DNA of 12,020 nt from an uncultured Rhodocyclaceae bacterium (GCA_900549295.1 URNG01000099.1:1-12020); one strand, 5' to 3'. Positions 1 to 6,068 are shown, numbered from the stretch's first letter. Notes: a model not told the origin generated them from the letters alone. Translations and numbers: made by a program.

Positions 1-245
1 GGCTCGCCGCCGGTGACGCAGACGTGGCGCGCGGTGTGGTGCGTTGCGTGGTTTGGTATGAGGCGCGCCGCTTCGGCCAGGATGTCCGCAATCTCCCAGG
101 CGCTGCCGCCGGTGAAGCTATAGGTGGTGTCGCACCAGGTGCAGCGCAGCGGGCAGCCGGTCAGGCGGATGAATACGGTCGGCAGGCCGACGCGCGCCGC
201 TTCGCCTTGCAGCGAATAAAAGATTTCGGTCAGGCGCAGGCTCAA
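1..245 (-). CDS. queE: 7-carboxy-7-deazaguanine synthase QueE (N-terminal part, runs off the left edge)
   Basis: This radical-SAM enzyme converts 6-carboxy-tetrahydropterin to 7-carboxy-7-deazaguanine in the cytoplasm, the third step towards preQ0 and queuosine. About 81 N-terminal residues are visible. They begin M-S-L-R-L-T-E-I-F-Y-S-L-Q-G-E, the characteristic QueE N-terminus with its substrate-contacting Q-G-E. The iron-sulfur ligands are C31, C35 and C38 (CPLRCTWC, a CxxxCxxC arrangement followed by D-T-T-Y), and the radical-SAM GGEP motif begins at the window edge. The start is TTG at 245. It directly follows the in-frame TAA of cpoB, so no earlier start is possible, and it gives the expected N-terminal length. 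A GAAG about ten bases upstream is only a weak ribosome binding site, so translation is probably coupled to cpoB. The family call is secure; the C-terminus lies outside the window. Confidence 0.93.
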   Translation of the reverse strand, partial: MSLRLTEIFYSLQGEAARVGLPTVFIRLTGCPLRCTWCDTTYSFTGGSAWEIADILAEAARLIPNHATHHTARHVCVTGGE

Positions 246-989
246 TTACTTTTTCTTCAGACGCTCGCGGGCCTTGTCGGCAGCCGGGGTGCCAGGGTAT
301 TTGTCGAGCAATTGCTGCCACGACTGCATCGCGCCCTTGCCGTTGCCCAGCTCCTGCTGGCAGGCGGCGATCGCCAGCAGCGCGTCCGGCGCCTTGTCAC
401 TCTGCGGATAGCGGGAGATGACGAAGCTCTGCGCCTCGATCGCCTTGGTGCAGTTGCGCTGGGCGTACCAGGCGTTGCCCAGCCAGAATTGCGCATTGGG
501 CGCGAGGGCGCTGTCCGGGTACTGCTCGACGAAGGTCTTGAAAGCCTTGGCCGCAGCCGGATACTTGCCGCCCTTGAAAAGTTCGAGCGCGGCGTCGTAC
601 TCGGCGCTTTCCGCGCCGGTTGCCGCCCGGATGGCGGGCGGGGGGGCGCTGCCGTCCTCGTTGGCTGCTGCTGCGCTGGCGGTTTGCGGTTCGAGGCGGC
701 GCAAGCGGCTGTCGAGGTCGAGATAGAAATCCTGCTGCCGCTTGCGCGCCTGCTCCAGCTCGTAGGTGAGCGTTTCGATCTGGCCGCGCAGGCGGGCGAT
801 TTCTTCCGCCTGACGCTGGATCTGCGTGGCCAGATCGAGCTGCGCCTTGGCCTGCTGGTCAAAGCGCGCTTCGCTGCTGGCCTTGAGATCGGTGATCCAC
901 TGGCGCGCTTCCTTGTCGTCGAACAATGCCCAGGCCGGGGCGCTGGCCAGGGCGGCGATCATGAATCCCAGGGGCAGGCGGCGCAGCAT
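246..989 (-). CDS. cpoB: Cell division coordinator CpoB (YbgF), periplasmic TPR protein
   Basis: This is the last protein of the Tol-Pal set. In E. coli, CpoB links peptidoglycan synthase PBP1B with Tol-Pal so that outer-membrane constriction keeps pace with septal wall synthesis. The 247-residue product has a signal peptide at residues 1-21 (two arginines, a hydrophobic core, A-W-A before the cut). A charged, Gln-rich trimerising coiled coil follows at about 36-100, then an Ala/Pro linker at 101-128. Three TPR-like repeats fill about 129-245, with the family patterns G-K-Y-P-A-A, Y-P-D-S, Y-P-Q-S and Y-P-G-T. The ATG at 989 lies two bases after the pal stop (TGACCATG), so translation is probably coupled. 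The stop abuts the queE start. Domain order and length match the family. Confidence 0.95.
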   Translation of the reverse strand: MLRRLPLGFMIAALASAPAWALFDDKEARQWITDLKASSEARFDQQAKAQLDLATQIQRQAEEIARLRGQIETLTYELEQARKRQQDFYLDLDSRLRRLEPQTASAAAANEDGSAPPPAIRAATGAESAEYDAALELFKGGKYPAAAKAFKTFVEQYPDSALAPNAQFWLGNAWYAQRNCTKAIEAQSFVISRYPQSDKAPDALLAIAACQQELGNGKGAMQSWQQLLDKYPGTPAADKARERLKKK

Positions 990-991
990 GG

Positions 992-1537
992 TCAGAACTC
1001 GCCGCGACCGTCAGGGGCGCGATAGAGGATGTCGGCGCGGCGATTTTCGGCGTAGGCGGCTTCGTCGTGGCCGGGGTTCTTCGGCTTTTCTTCGCCCAGG
1101 CTGACCGATTCCACCTGATCTTCGTTCACGCCGAGCAGTACCAGCGAGCGCTTGACGGCATCGGCCCGCTTCTGGCCGAGCGACAGGTTGTATTCGCGGC
1201 TGCCGCGCTCGTCGGTATTGCCCTGCACCAGCGCCTTGAAGCCGCGATTGGCGACGAGGTACTTGGCGTGCGCCGCGACCAGGCCCTGATAGTCGCTCTT
1301 GACTTCGTAGCGGTCGAGATCGAAGTAGATGCTGCGCTGGGCGAGCTGACTCTTCGGATCGGTCAGTTCGCGCGGCAGGCCGCTGGCGTCGAGGTCGCCG
1401 GCGACGACGGTCTTGACGTCGGTGCCGCTGCCGGAGCTGCGGCTTTCGACCGGCGCGCCGGTATCTTCCGGCACCGGGGTGTTGCTACAGGCGGCCAGTA
1501 CGGCGGCCAGGAAAACGACGGATAACAGTTTTTTCAT
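992..1537 (-). CDS. pal: Peptidoglycan-associated outer membrane lipoprotein Pal
   Basis: Pal anchors the outer membrane to peptidoglycan and is the outer-membrane endpoint of the Tol-Pal machine, binding TolB and TolA. The 181-residue precursor has a lipoprotein signal with lipobox L14-A15-A16-C17. S18 at the +2 position is not the inner-membrane retention Asp, which fits transport to the outer membrane. After a flexible linker of about 45 residues, the OmpA-like peptidoglycan-binding domain spans about 68-174. It carries G-N-T-D-E-R-G at 106-112 and the L-G-Q-K-R-A helix at 120-125; D109 and R124 are the expected diaminopimelate-binding residues. The ATG at 1537 has a GGAG at 1547-1550, nine bases upstream. 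The 24 bp gap after tolB is the largest spacing inside the tol operon. Confidence 0.97.
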   Translation of the reverse strand: MKKLLSVVFLAAVLAACSNTPVPEDTGAPVESRSSGSGTDVKTVVAGDLDASGLPRELTDPKSQLAQRSIYFDLDRYEVKSDYQGLVAAHAKYLVANRGFKALVQGNTDERGSREYNLSLGQKRADAVKRSLVLLGVNEDQVESVSLGEEKPKNPGHDEAAYAENRRADILYRAPDGRGEF

Positions 1538-1561
1538 GACAGGATGCTCCGGGCAGTTGGC

Positions 1562-2878
1562 TTACTTCAGAAAAGGCCCCCATGCCGGTTCGCGCACGTC
1601 GCCGGCGGCAATGGAAAGGCGTTGCTTGATGCGGCCGTCGATGGAAACGGCCGATAACACTCCGCGCCCGCCGATTTCCGTGGCAAACAGAATCATGCGG
1701 CTGTTGGGCGCGAAACTGGGCGATTCGTCGCGTGACGAATCGGTCAGAACCTGAACCTGGTTGCTGGCCAGATCCATCACCGCGAGCTGGAAACGGCCCT
1801 CGCGGCGGGTGATGAAAGCCAGGCTCTTGCCATCCGGCGAGGGACGGGGCGAGACGTTGTAGCTGCCGTCGAAGGTCACGCGCTGCGCCGCGCCTCCCTG
1901 GCTGCCAATGCGGTAGATCTGCGGGCTGCCGCCGCGGTCGGAGGTGAAATAGATGCTGGAACCGTCGGCGGAATAGCGCGGCTCGGTGTCGATGCCTGCG
2001 GATTGCGAGAGGCGTTGCAGGCCGCCGCTGCCGTCGGCATTGACGGTGTACAACTGTGAGTTGCCATCCTTGGACAGCACCACCGCCAGCCTGCGCCCGT
2101 CCGGCGACCAGGCGGGGGCCGAGTTGGAACCCTTGAAATTGGCGACGACCTTGCGTTCGCCGCTGGCCAGCGAGTGCACGATGATGATGGGTTTCTTCTT
2201 CTCGAAGGACACGTAGGCCAGCCGCCCGCCATCCGGCGACCACACCGGCGAGATGATGGGTTCCACCGAACTCAGGGCAGTTGCCGGGTTCTGCCCGTCG
2301 GCGTCGGCGATTTGCAGGTGGTACTGGCTGCGCGACTTGATGACGTAGGCGATGCGGGTCGAAAAGACGCCGCGCTCGCCGGTCAGCTTTTCATAGATGA
2401 AATCCGCCACCCGATGCCCGGCCATGCGCAACTGCGCGGAATTGGTGACGTAAATGGCCCCGCCCAAGGCATCCGCCTTCTGCGTGTCGTAGAGGCGGAA
2501 ACGCGTTTCCGCCCGGCCATCGCCGGTGCGGGCCAGACTGCCGGCGGCCAGCGCATCCGCGCCGCGGGCTTTCCAACTGGCGTAGTCGATGGCGGCGTTT
2601 TCGTCGAGCATCATGCCGGCCGGATCGAGCACCTTGAACAGGCCGCTGCGTTCCAGGTCGCTGCGCACGGTGCCGGTGACGATGCGCGACAAGGTGGGCT
2701 CGCCGGCGAAGTCGGCAATGGCGACCGGGATACGGTTGGCGCCGGCGCCGGTGATTTCGATGGAAAGCTGTGCGTGGGAGATGCCTCCGGCAAAGAGGCC
2801 GCAACCCAGGCCGCAGGCGAGGAAAAGTCGACGGGAAATTCGGGTCATTGCTGTCATCTTCTGTAAGGCAGGCATCAT
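1562..2878 (-). CDS. tolB: Tol-Pal system periplasmic protein TolB
   Basis: TolB is the periplasmic beta-propeller of the Tol-Pal complex; it binds Pal and is released from it by TolA. The 438-residue ORF has an export signal, an N-terminal alpha/beta domain (about 37-165), and a six-bladed propeller (about 170-438) with recurring W-S-P-D-G, S-A-D-G-S and S-P-D-G-K blade motifs. The signal is unusual: S15-R16-R17-L18-F19-L20 followed by a Gly-rich, weakly hydrophobic stretch and S-H-A before Q37, which resembles a twin-arginine (Tat) signal. The ATG at 2878 is one base after the tolA TAA, consistent with coupling. An ATG at 2848, with AGAAG nine bases upstream, would give a more typical n-region. 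Either start yields the same mature protein. Identity is secure; the exact start is not. Confidence 0.95.
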   Translation of the reverse strand: MMPALQKMTAMTRISRRLFLACGLGCGLFAGGISHAQLSIEITGAGANRIPVAIADFAGEPTLSRIVTGTVRSDLERSGLFKVLDPAGMMLDENAAIDYASWKARGADALAAGSLARTGDGRAETRFRLYDTQKADALGGAIYVTNSAQLRMAGHRVADFIYEKLTGERGVFSTRIAYVIKSRSQYHLQIADADGQNPATALSSVEPIISPVWSPDGGRLAYVSFEKKKPIIIVHSLASGERKVVANFKGSNSAPAWSPDGRRLAVVLSKDGNSQLYTVNADGSGGLQRLSQSAGIDTEPRYSADGSSIYFTSDRGGSPQIYRIGSQGGAAQRVTFDGSYNVSPRPSPDGKSLAFITRREGRFQLAVMDLASNQVQVLTDSSRDESPSFAPNSRMILFATEIGGRGVLSAVSIDGRIKQRLSIAAGDVREPAWGPFLK

Positions 2879-2879
2879 C

Positions 2880-3644
2880 TTACTCTTCGTGGGGCCGGTA
2901 TTTTATTTCGAGGTTGCGCTGGAACAGGGCCGGGTCGTCCGGCTGCGGCAGCGGCGAGGATTTCCGGATGGCGCGCTCGATTGCCTCATCCAGCGCCGGC
3001 ACGCCGCTGGAGCGTTTCAGGCGGATCGAAAGAACGTCGCCGCCGGGCAGTTGGTTGACCTCGAAAACCGCTTCCGGGTTGCCGGCAATGGCGGGCGGCA
3101 GCACGATGTTGCCGCGCACCTTGGCGCGAATCCGGGCGGCGTAGCTTTCCAGGCCGCGCCGGTTGGCGGCGGCGCGCTGCTCCTTTTCGGCCAGTTCGGC
3201 GAGGCGGTTCTGTTCGCTGCTGGCCTGACGGTCGCGGCTTTCCCGCTCCAGCATTTCCTTGAAGGGGTCTTTGGGTTCGGGCTTGGGTTCAGGCTTCGGC
3301 TCGGGTTTTTTCGGCTCCGGCTTGGGTGGCTCCGGTTTTTTCTTTTCTTCCTTCTTTTTTTCTTCCTTGATCACGATGTCCGGCTTGCGCGGCGCTTCCA
3401 CCTTGGGCGGTGGCAGCGGTTCCGGCTTCGGCTCGATTTTCGGTTCTGGTTTGGGTTCCGGCGGTGGCGCCACGCGCGTGGCTTTTTGCGGCGTCGGCGA
3501 CCACAGTTCGACGTTCATCGCTTCCGGTTCGCTGCTTTTCCACTGCACGCCCAGAAAAAGACCGGCAATGAGCAGCACATGCACCAGCACGGTGAAGGTG
3601 ATGGCCTTGCCTTTGCCGGGTTCTTGCGGGCGCGGGTCGATCAT
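2880..3644 (-). CDS. tolA: Cell envelope protein TolA
   Basis: TolA is anchored in the inner membrane, spans the periplasm and transmits TolQR energy to TolB and Pal. The 254-residue protein has a short cytoplasmic N-terminus, one transmembrane helix at about 16-33, and a Pro/Lys/Glu linker at about 60-126 made of P-E-P-K repeats and an E-E-K-K-K block. A charged helix (127-163) and a C-terminal TonB-like globular domain (about 165-254) follow. At 254 residues it is much shorter than the 421-residue E. coli protein, because a proline-rich rod replaces the long Ala-rich helix. The C-terminal domain has no cysteines, so the E. coli TolAIII disulfide is absent. I chose the ATG at 3644, two bases past the tolR stop. 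An in-frame TTG at 3650 overlaps that stop and would add two residues. A slippery A-AAA-AAG lies within the linker. Confidence 0.93.
   Translation of the reverse strand: MIDPRPQEPGKGKAITFTVLVHVLLIAGLFLGVQWKSSEPEAMNVELWSPTPQKATRVAPPPEPKPEPKIEPKPEPLPPPKVEAPRKPDIVIKEEKKKEEKKKPEPPKPEPKKPEPKPEPKPEPKDPFKEMLERESRDRQASSEQNRLAELAEKEQRAAANRRGLESYAARIRAKVRGNIVLPPAIAGNPEAVFEVNQLPGGDVLSIRLKRSSGVPALDEAIERAIRKSSPLPQPDDPALFQRNLEIKYRPHEE
3267..3473 (-). repeat. Low-complexity Pro-Glu-Pro-Lys repeat tract within tolA
   Basis: Degenerate short repeats encode P-E-P-K, P-P-P-K and E-E-K-K-K units over roughly residues 58-126 of TolA. On the plus strand they appear as recurring ggcttcgg and ggttccgg units with T6 (3336-3341) and T7 (3355-3361) runs. 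Tracts like this make extended polyproline-type rods, and their length is expected to vary between strains through repeat slippage. The boundaries are approximate. Confidence 0.75.
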
Positions 3645-3646
3645 GT

Positions 3647-4048
3647 TCAATGCACCGAGGTTTCCAGCGCCACGCGCGCGAAGCCCTGTTTCTTCACTTC
3701 GTCCAGGGTTTCGATCACGTTGCGGTAAGCCACCGCCTTGTCGCCCGCCACCAGCACCGGCATGTCCGGCGTTTTTTCGTGTTCGGCTTGCAGGGCGCGG
3801 CGCAGGGCCTTCGTGCCGTCCAGTTTCTGCTCCCGGCCATTGGCGTCGAACAGGGCGAGCGCGCCGTCCTTGTCGATCTGCACGCGCAGGAATTTGTCCG
3901 GTTTCTGCGGCGCGGTGCCGGCGGCGGGCAGGTCGACCGAGCCGCTGGTCATCATCGGCGTCGCCACCATGAAGATGACGAGCAGCACCAGCATGACGTC
4001 GATGTAAGGGACGACGTTGATCTCGTTTTTCAGGCGGCGTTGGCGCAT
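3647..4048 (-). CDS. tolR: Biopolymer transport protein TolR (ExbD family)
   Basis: TolR partners TolQ in the inner-membrane proton channel that energises TolA. The 133-residue protein has a short cytoplasmic N-terminus, one transmembrane helix at about 13-34 and a periplasmic domain. The proton-carrying aspartate is D17 in P-Y-I-D-V-M-L-V-L-L, corresponding to D23 of E. coli TolR. The family signature N-E-I-N-V-V-P-Y precedes it. The ATG at 4048 has a GAGG at 4056-4059, seven bases upstream and inside the 3' end of tolQ. Four bases separate it from the tolQ stop. The TGA at 3647-3649 overlaps an alternative TTG start of tolA. Length is close to the usual 140 residues. The position directly after tolQ and before tolA makes TolR rather than ExbD the right name. 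Confidence 0.97.
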   Translation of the reverse strand: MRQRRLKNEINVVPYIDVMLVLLVIFMVATPMMTSGSVDLPAAGTAPQKPDKFLRVQIDKDGALALFDANGREQKLDGTKALRRALQAEHEKTPDMPVLVAGDKAVAYRNVIETLDEVKKQGFARVALETSVH

Positions 4049-4052
4049 GGCC

Positions 4053-4730
4053 TTACCTCATCTGCCGTTGCAGGATGTTGGAGAATTCTTCCATGAAGGA
4101 CTCGTAGCGCACGGCGATGCGGTCGATTTCATGCGAAAAGCGGTTGTAGGCGAGCACTGCGGGAATCGCCGCGAACAGGCCGATGGCGGTGGCGACCAGG
4201 GCTTCGGCGATGCCCGGCGCGACCGAGGCGAGCGTCGCCTGCCCGACGTTGGCCAGCCCCCGGAAGGCGTGCATGATGCCCCACACGGTGCCGAACAGGC
4301 CGACGTAGGGCGACACCGAACCGACCGAGGCGAGGAAGGCGAGATGTGCTTCGAGGGCATCCATCTCGCGCTGGTAGGTGGCGCGCATGGCGCGGCGCGA
4401 GCCGTCCACGATGTCCTTGGAGTCGAAGTTCTTCTGGCCGCGCAGCTTGGTGAATTCGCGGAAGCCGGCCTCGAAGATGCGCTCCATCGAACCGGCGTGG
4501 TGGCGGTCGTTGACCGCGCTCTGGTAGAGGCTGTTGAGGTCGCCGCCCGACCAGAAATCGCGCTCGAACTGCTCGGTCTTGACGCGCGCCTCCCGGACCG
4601 CGAACCACTTCATCGCAATGTAGTACCACGACATCAGCGAGACGCCGGCAAGCAGCCCCATCACCAGCTGCACGACGGCACTGGCTTCGAGAATCAGGTG
4701 AAGGATGGACAGATCCTGGGTGACGTTCAT
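4053..4730 (-). CDS. tolQ: Proton channel subunit TolQ (MotA/TolQ/ExbB family)
   Basis: TolQ forms the pentameric inner-membrane channel that couples the proton gradient to TolA movement during envelope constriction. The 225-residue product has three transmembrane segments, at about 18-38, 131-155 and 172-196, with a large cytoplasmic loop between the first two. The motif G-L-F-G-T-V-W-G-I-M carries T148, and A-L-V-A-T-A-I-G-L carries T181. These match the conserved channel threonines T145 and T178 of E. coli TolQ. The ATG at 4730 overlaps the ybgC TGA by four bases (ATGA), with GGAA eight bases upstream. The same frame stays open up to 5024, but that extension lies inside ybgC, is Arg-rich and does not resemble TolQ, so I rejected it. 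Length agrees with the family (230 in E. coli). Confidence 0.97.
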   Translation of the reverse strand: MNVTQDLSILHLILEASAVVQLVMGLLAGVSLMSWYYIAMKWFAVREARVKTEQFERDFWSGGDLNSLYQSAVNDRHHAGSMERIFEAGFREFTKLRGQKNFDSKDIVDGSRRAMRATYQREMDALEAHLAFLASVGSVSPYVGLFGTVWGIMHAFRGLANVGQATLASVAPGIAEALVATAIGLFAAIPAVLAYNRFSHEIDRIAVRYESFMEEFSNILQRQMR

Positions 4731-5146
4731 TTGAGTGTTTCCAGCGCGGCGAGAAGGGAATCGGGAATGGGGGCGGGACTCATGGCGGCCAGCGCGACGC
4801 AGGCGATTTCGACCTGGCCGGTGACCAGCAGCTCGTTGCCGCGCCGCGCCCACTGACGGAAGATGACGCGCACCTTGGTCAGGCGCTCGACTTCCAGGCC
4901 GATGGTGAGTTCGTCGTCGAGACGGGCGGGTTTGAGGTACTCGCAGCTTGCCTTGCGGGCGACGAAACCGATGCCGTGTTCGTCGAGCAGCTGCGCCTGA
5001 CCGTAGCCCGCGCTGCGCATCCATTCGGTGCGGCAGCGCTCGAAGAAGCGCAGGTAATTGGCGTAGTAAACGATACCGCCCGCATCGGTGTCTTCGTAAT
5101 AGACGCGGACGGGGATCGTGAAAGCGTGAGCGGCTGCGGAATTCAT
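4727..5146 (-). CDS. ybgC: Tol-Pal associated acyl-CoA thioesterase YbgC (hotdog fold)
   Basis: This is a 4-hydroxybenzoyl-CoA thioesterase-family enzyme that hydrolyses acyl-CoA thioesters. In E. coli it associates with acyl carrier protein and phospholipid synthesis enzymes at the inner membrane. The 139-residue protein has the signature V-Y-Y-E-D-T-D-A-G-G-I-V-Y-Y-A-N-Y at residues 15-31, with D21 equivalent to the catalytic D18 of E. coli YbgC. The full hotdog domain follows. The ATG at 5146 gives an N-terminus like that of the family. An in-frame GTG at 5167 would add seven residues, but it lies upstream of a TATAAA box and is not needed. No clear Shine-Dalgarno sequence precedes 5146. 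It is the first gene of the tol block and overlaps tolQ by four bases. Confidence 0.94.
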   Translation of the reverse strand: MNSAAAHAFTIPVRVYYEDTDAGGIVYYANYLRFFERCRTEWMRSAGYGQAQLLDEHGIGFVARKASCEYLKPARLDDELTIGLEVERLTKVRVIFRQWARRGNELLVTGQVEIACVALAAMSPAPIPDSLLAALETLK

Positions 5147-5155
5147 CGCCGGGAT

Positions 5156-5161
5156 TTTATA
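5156..5161 (-). promoter_or_regulatory. Candidate -10 box (TATAAA) for the ybgC-tol-pal operon
   Basis: On the minus strand TATAAA matches five of six consensus positions and is unusually AT-rich for this genome. It is the only non-coding gap in front of the tol block. The best -35 is weak: GTTACA with a 19-base spacer. If it is used, transcription would start only a few bases before the ybgC ATG at 5146, giving an almost leaderless message. Confidence 0.4.
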
Positions 5162-5166
5162 TTGCA

Positions 5167-5187
5167 CTGTAACAATGTTCTGTAACA
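5167..5187 (-). repeat. Tandem 8-bp direct repeat upstream of ybgC (possible operator)
   Basis: The octamer CTGTAACA (plus-strand reading) occurs exactly at 5167-5174 and again at 5180-5187, a 13-base period. It lies just upstream of the TATAAA box, across the presumed -35 region. An activator or repressor site is possible, but no known regulator is recognised. Confidence 0.35.
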
Positions 5188-5219
5188 GCTTGTTTCTCCG
5201 GCTGAAATAAGTCGGTCTT

Positions 5220-5232
5220 CCGGCTCAGCCGG
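5220..5232. terminator. Weak hairpin candidate at the end of the 69-residue ORF
   Basis: CCGGCTCAGCCGG is a perfect odd palindrome containing the TGA stop of the upstream small ORF. Its right half also pairs exactly with CCGGCTGA at 5198-5205 (an 8 bp inverted repeat, 19-base loop). No U-tract follows on the minus strand, so intrinsic termination is doubtful. It may be a Rho-type 3' end or an mRNA-stabilising hairpin. Confidence 0.25.
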
Positions 5233-5434
5233 TGCCGGACATCCGTTTCATTTCGCCGAGCAAGGGCAGGTGGGCGAGATCGCTTTCCTGGAAGGCTTGC
5301 GGCAGCTTGCCCTTGCCGCCGATGTCGACGACCGCAGCGGCGCTTTCCGGGGCAGCCGCCTCTGTTTCACGGCTGGCCGCCCGCGTCAGCGGGGACAGCC
5401 AGCCGGCGGTGGAGACGCTGCCGACGGTCGTCAT
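5225..5434 (-). CDS. Small hypothetical protein (69 aa) coupled to the DUF5610-type gene
   Basis: I do not recognise this protein. The ATG at 5434 is one base after the stop of the DUF5610-type gene (TGAAATG). AGGGAAG at 5441-5447 lies six bases upstream, a good ribosome binding site, and this is the main support for a real gene. The N-terminal half (about 1-35) is Ala/Ser/Thr-rich and probably disordered. The C-terminal half (about 40-66) has a denser pattern, K-L-P-Q-A-F-Q-E-S-D-L-A-H-L-P-L-L-G, that could form an amphipathic helix. There is no signal peptide, no transmembrane segment and no cysteine. Spacing suggests translational coupling with, and perhaps a shared role with, the preceding gene. 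The function is unknown. Confidence 0.6.
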   Translation of the reverse strand: MTTVGSVSTAGWLSPLTRAASRETEAAAPESAAAVVDIGGKGKLPQAFQESDLAHLPLLGEMKRMSGTG

Positions 5435-5435
5435 T

Positions 5436-5993
5436 TCAGGCTTCCCTGGGGGCGAGCTTGCTGGCGAGGAAGTCGTCGTAGCCTTTGTGCACCAGTTCGT
5501 AGGTTTTCATCACGCCGCTTTCGACGTCGCCGTTGAACACGTTCAAACCCTGGAGAATCTGCCGGGCTTCGCCGAAGCCTTTTTCGAAACCACCGCGGAT
5601 CAGGTCGACGAAATCCTTGGCGACCTGCTCGGGGTCGTCGTTGGGGCGCTTTGCCGCGTAGGCGTCGTAAAAGCCGGTGGACAGGCTCAAAATGCGCTGC
5701 GCCGTGGCTTCGGCGGAATTGTCCTGGGAGGCGGCATTCTGGATCGCGTTGCTCCCCAGTTCGGGCGCGAGGATTTCGTTGATGCGCTCGATGGCGGAGC
5801 GGAAAAGCAGCGCCTGTGAGTTGTCGCCGGCGCTCAGGGAAACCTTGGCGGAGGCTTCCAGAATCTGCACGTTGAGCTGCTGTTTGGCGGCGGTTCGGCT
5901 GCTGACTGGGGTTTCCCGCTCGGTTTGGGCGGCGGCACTGGCGCTGGTATTTGCGCTGTTGTTGGTGCTGGTGGGGGCGGTGGCGATGGACAT
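5436..5993 (-). CDS. DUF5610 domain-containing protein
   Basis: This 185-residue protein has a Ser/Thr/Ala/Asn-rich N-terminus (1-32) that looks disordered and a helical domain at about 33-178. That domain resembles DUF5610 proteins of gamma- and betaproteobacteria: A-Q-R-I-L-S-L-S-T-G-F near 98, G-G-F-E-K-G-F-G-E-A-R-Q-I-L near 134, and K-T-Y-E-L-V-H-K-G near 163. The family assignment is from memory of these motifs, and the molecular function is unknown. There is no signal peptide or transmembrane helix, so it is probably cytoplasmic. The ATG at 5993 has AGGAG at 6000-6004, six bases upstream. An in-frame GTG at 6032 lacks such a site and was rejected. A sigma-28-like promoter lies at 6034-6060. 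It interrupts the usual ruvB-ybgC junction. Confidence 0.8.
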   Translation of the reverse strand: MSIATAPTSTNNSANTSASAAAQTERETPVSSRTAAKQQLNVQILEASAKVSLSAGDNSQALLFRSAIERINEILAPELGSNAIQNAASQDNSAEATAQRILSLSTGFYDAYAAKRPNDDPEQVAKDFVDLIRGGFEKGFGEARQILQGLNVFNGDVESGVMKTYELVHKGYDDFLASKLAPREA

Positions 5994-6033
5994 GGCGTTC
6001 TCCTGCGAGCCGAAATGTATCGGTATGCTCACC

Positions 6034-6060
6034 TCTACGGCGACATGCTGGAAAACTTGA
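6034..6060 (-). promoter_or_regulatory. Candidate sigma-28 (FliA) type promoter before the DUF5610-type gene
   Basis: Reading the minus strand, TCAAGTTT (6060-6053), an 11-base spacer and GCCGTAGA (6041-6034) match the flagellar consensus TAAAGTTT-N11-GCCGATAA at 12 of 16 positions. The GCCG core and the spacing are exact, but the ATAA part is poor. The 5' leader would be about 35 bases and would include the AGGAG ribosome binding site. It lies in the 75 bp gap between ruvB and the DUF5610-type gene. Confidence 0.35.
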
Positions 6061-6068
6061 TGTCCGGG

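Noticed and set aside
24..1025. Long plus-strand ORF opposite queE, cpoB and pal
   Set aside because: It is antisense to three well-supported genes, has a biased Ala/Gly/Arg/Leu composition and no recognisable motif. High GC makes such mirror ORFs common.
3336..3361. T-rich runs on the plus strand that could look like a terminator
   Set aside because: They lie inside tolA and encode the Lys-rich block on the minus strand. No GC-rich stem precedes them and no plus-strand gene ends there.
2589..3728. 379-codon plus-strand ORF opposite tolA and tolB
   Set aside because: Its Phe/Leu/Arg-rich repeats are simply the reverse complement of the TolA proline-lysine-glutamate tract.
4731..5024. Upstream extension of the tolQ reading frame
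   Set aside because: The extension lies inside ybgC in another frame, is Arg-rich and does not resemble TolQ. The ATG at 4730 overlapping the ybgC stop gives the normal family length.
5994..6032. GTG start 13 codons upstream for the DUF5610-type protein
   Set aside because: The internal ATG at 5993 has a near-ideal AGGAG six bases upstream. The GTG has none and would overlap the leader.
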